Positions 62,511-64,000 of a stretch of DNA of 64,000 bases are shown in pieces. The notes beneath the pieces were generated by a model, which had not been told where the DNA came from, ran no database searches, and saw only the letters and a list, made by a program, of their open reading frames with translations. How positions within the stretch are numbered: the stretch's first letter is position 1; each line of letters opens with the position of its first letter. The position numbers were made by a program, and so were the translations under genes. The stretch spans positions 62,001 through 126,000 of the forward strand of contig CAJTOH010000005.1 in assembly GCA_910577685.1 (NCBI GenBank). The letters run 5' to 3'. Source of the stretch: an uncultured Dorea sp. GTDB lineage: Bacteria > Bacillota > Clostridia > Lachnospirales > Lachnospiraceae.

Positions 62511-63181
62511 AGGGTCAACTGGCGAAGGCGTTTCTTATCAAGGATAGTCACGCCTCCCCTTAAGACCTCCACAATCCCTTCATTTGCAAAATATTTCAAC
62601 ATTCTTGACACGACCTCGCGGGCAGACCCCATATACCGGGCGATCTGCTCGTGGGTCAAGGTGACGGTATCGGATCCGGTTCTTGCCGATTCGTCAGAAA
62701 GAAAAATGGCAAGCCGTTTGTCCATACTCATAAAAAGGATCTGCTGCATTACCCACATGACATCAGAAAAACGGCCGACCGCAGTCTCCAGCGCAAATAT
62801 CTTGACAGCCGGATTGCGCTCCGCAGCAGCAGCAAAGGCAGGCCCGCTGATCACATAACACTCGCTGTCCTCTTCCGCATCCACAAACACATCAAACGTA
62901 ATAGAATTAATCACACAGGACGCCGATAACATACACATATCCCCTTTGTGCAGGCGGTAAAGCGTAATCTCTTTCCCCTCATCAGACATCATATAAAGCC
63001 GGAGACTACCCGAATGAACCAGAATCACTCCGGAACATTCGCTGCCGTCATGGATATTCTTTCCCTTCGGATAAGTAAAAACATCGGAATTCCGGCAGAT
63101 GTAATCCCGGTCCTCCTCTGGTATGCCGTCCCAAAAAGAAAATATTTCTCTATAGACACGCTCGAACCCTGCCCTTGTCAT
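62507..63181 (-). CDS. Crp/Fnr-family transcriptional regulator
   Basis: The 224-aa protein has a cyclic-nucleotide-binding-type domain (about 30-135, with GVILVHSGSLRLYMMSDEGKE, quoted in part GVILVHSGSLRLYM) and a C-terminal winged HTH (THEQIARYMGSAREVVSRML). The N-terminus lacks the Cys cluster of Fnr, so it may bind another ligand. It follows the GH2 gene by 2 bp and is convergent with the ferredoxin operon that carries a fitting site. Confidence 0.92.
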   Translation of the reverse strand: MTRAGFERVYREIFSFWDGIPEEDRDYICRNSDVFTYPKGKNIHDGSECSGVILVHSGSLRLYMMSDEGKEITLYRLHKGDMCMLSASCVINSITFDVFVDAEEDSECYVISGPAFAAAAERNPAVKIFALETAVGRFSDVMWVMQQILFMSMDKRLAIFLSDESARTGSDTVTLTHEQIARYMGSAREVVSRMLKYFANEGIVEVLRGGVTILDKKRLRQLTL

Positions 63182-63183
63182 AC

Positions 63184-64000
63184 CTATACATCCTCTCTAA
63201 AAATCATCTTCTCATTCAATTCCCGAACCGTCTCCTCATCCAGCTTAAGCACCTCCCGGTCGTAAGTCAGAATTCCGTTCGTCTCTTCCTCCACATCCGA
63301 CAACTGCGTATACACAGAAGCCGATAAACCCTTCTCAATATTCGGAAGTATCTCCCGTTCCATCCATTCCCCGTATCCCCTTGTCAGCTCCGATTTCTTC
63401 CGGTAAATGCGGTATCCGTAGACTTTCCGGTACATATGATGTCCCGGCACGGTCAGGGAATATCCCCCGAACTCCGTAAGCGCCGTTACCCTCCGCTCCG
63501 CCTTTATATGCAGCGGAAAGAAATAATTATGGATACTTCTGACGTCTCCGCCCCCCTGATCAAACCAGCCGCTCGCCTGATCAATCAGCCTGCCTTTGTC
63601 CGCCTCCCTTGCAATCTTTGTAAGCGAAGCCGCATGAAACTGGCCCCACCCTTCATTAAAGATTACCCATGTAACAATGGACGGATGATTATAAAGGGCG
63701 CGTATCGTCCCGCGCATCTCCGATACAAACTGCCGCCTCCCCCTCTCGTCCTTTCTTCCAAGGAGCCAGAGTAATGAATCATGCATCCTCAGATGAAAAT
63801 ACTCCATCGCCGTTGCCAGATACGTCACATACCAAGACTGATAGCTTCTTCCGCCGTTCACCATATCCTGCCACACTAACATTCCAATCCTGTCGCAGTG
63901 ATAATACCACCTCTGAGGTTCGATCTTCACATGCTTTCTCAACATATTAAATCCAAGCCTCTTCATAGTCCGGATATCATAGATCATCGCCTCATCACAA
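63184..64000 (-). CDS. glycoside hydrolase family 2 protein, C-terminal part
   Basis: The reading frame is open through the right edge of the window, so the N-terminus is missing; the visible 272 codons end at 63184. VIFNEGWGQ holds the acid/base Glu of GH2 enzymes and LTEFGGYSL the nucleophile Glu; MKRLGFNMLRKHVKIEP is the typical barrel start. Sugar-specificity (galactosidase, mannosidase or glucuronidase) cannot be told. It lies 2 bp before the Crp/Fnr gene. Confidence 0.92.
   Translation of the reverse strand, partial: CDEAMIYDIRTMKRLGFNMLRKHVKIEPQRWYYHCDRIGMLVWQDMVNGGRSYQSWYVTYLATAMEYFHLRMHDSLLWLLGRKDERGRRQFVSEMRGTIRALYNHPSIVTWVIFNEGWGQFHAASLTKIAREADKGRLIDQASGWFDQGGGDVRSIHNYFFPLHIKAERRVTALTEFGGYSLTVPGHHMYRKVYGYRIYRKKSELTRGYGEWMEREILPNIEKGLSASVYTQLSDVEEETNGILTYDREVLKLDEETVRELNEKMIFREDV

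Overview
The window reads as a chromosomal segment of a gut-type Lachnospiraceae bacterium (Bacillota, Clostridia). Pointers are the moderate GC with AT-rich intergenic DNA, strong AGGAGG-type ribosome binding sites, a complete V-type ATPase operon in the order ntpF-I-K-E-C-G-A-B-D, a large Gram-positive SRP RNA with an Alu domain, BspA-like surface proteins ending in SPKTG/SPRTG sorting signals, and several families typical of Lachnospiraceae. No species is claimed.

Left part (1-6.9 kb): a minus-strand surface-glycan operon (GmhB-like phosphatase, sugar epimerase, heptose kinase/nucleotidyltransferase with swapped domain order, FkbM methyltransferase, radical SAM enzyme). Just upstream of it lies a TnpB-family protein that has lost all three RuvC catalytic residues but keeps its zinc ribbon. 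It is followed by about 300 nt of densely structured, probably non-coding RNA and preceded by two copies of a 22-bp palindrome. This looks like a domesticated, nuclease-dead RNA-guided regulator and is the most interesting item in the window.

Centre-left (6.9-30.9 kb): a 12-gene Tad/Flp pilus operon that ends in phospho-signalling genes (FHA protein, PP2C phosphatase), a divergent XRE regulator, a eukaryotic-type Ser/Thr kinase preceded by a 46-aa membrane protein, two tandem BspA-like leucine-rich-repeat wall proteins, and a polymerase/transpeptidase pair. Five of these transcription units share a nearly identical promoter: a 17-bp spacer, CG directly before TATAAT, and an AACGATAATAAG-like box over the start site. 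This suggests one surface/pilus regulon.

Centre (31-53 kb): a decayed AAA-ATPase gene, cell-wall genes (amidase, murA), aroK, an AT-rich orphan ParA pair, and the V-ATPase operon. That operon contains two related 16-codon mini-ORFs and, between ntpB and ntpD, a 60-bp stem-loop followed by five 73-bp tandem repeats. Next come trmL, an aminotransferase with an Lrp regulator, an AIR-synthase-like protein, a DUF4080 radical SAM protein, an MNT-HEPN module and the SRP RNA with its promoter and terminator.

Right part (53-64 kb): tadA, a DUF6128-type protein, dgt, an HTH protein with a long repetitive tail, a coiled-coil protein, a MarR/flavoprotein pair, a truncated sigma factor, a ferredoxin plus NapH-like membrane protein with a CRP/FNR-type site at about -41, the Crp/Fnr regulator itself, and the C-terminal part of a GH2 glycosidase.
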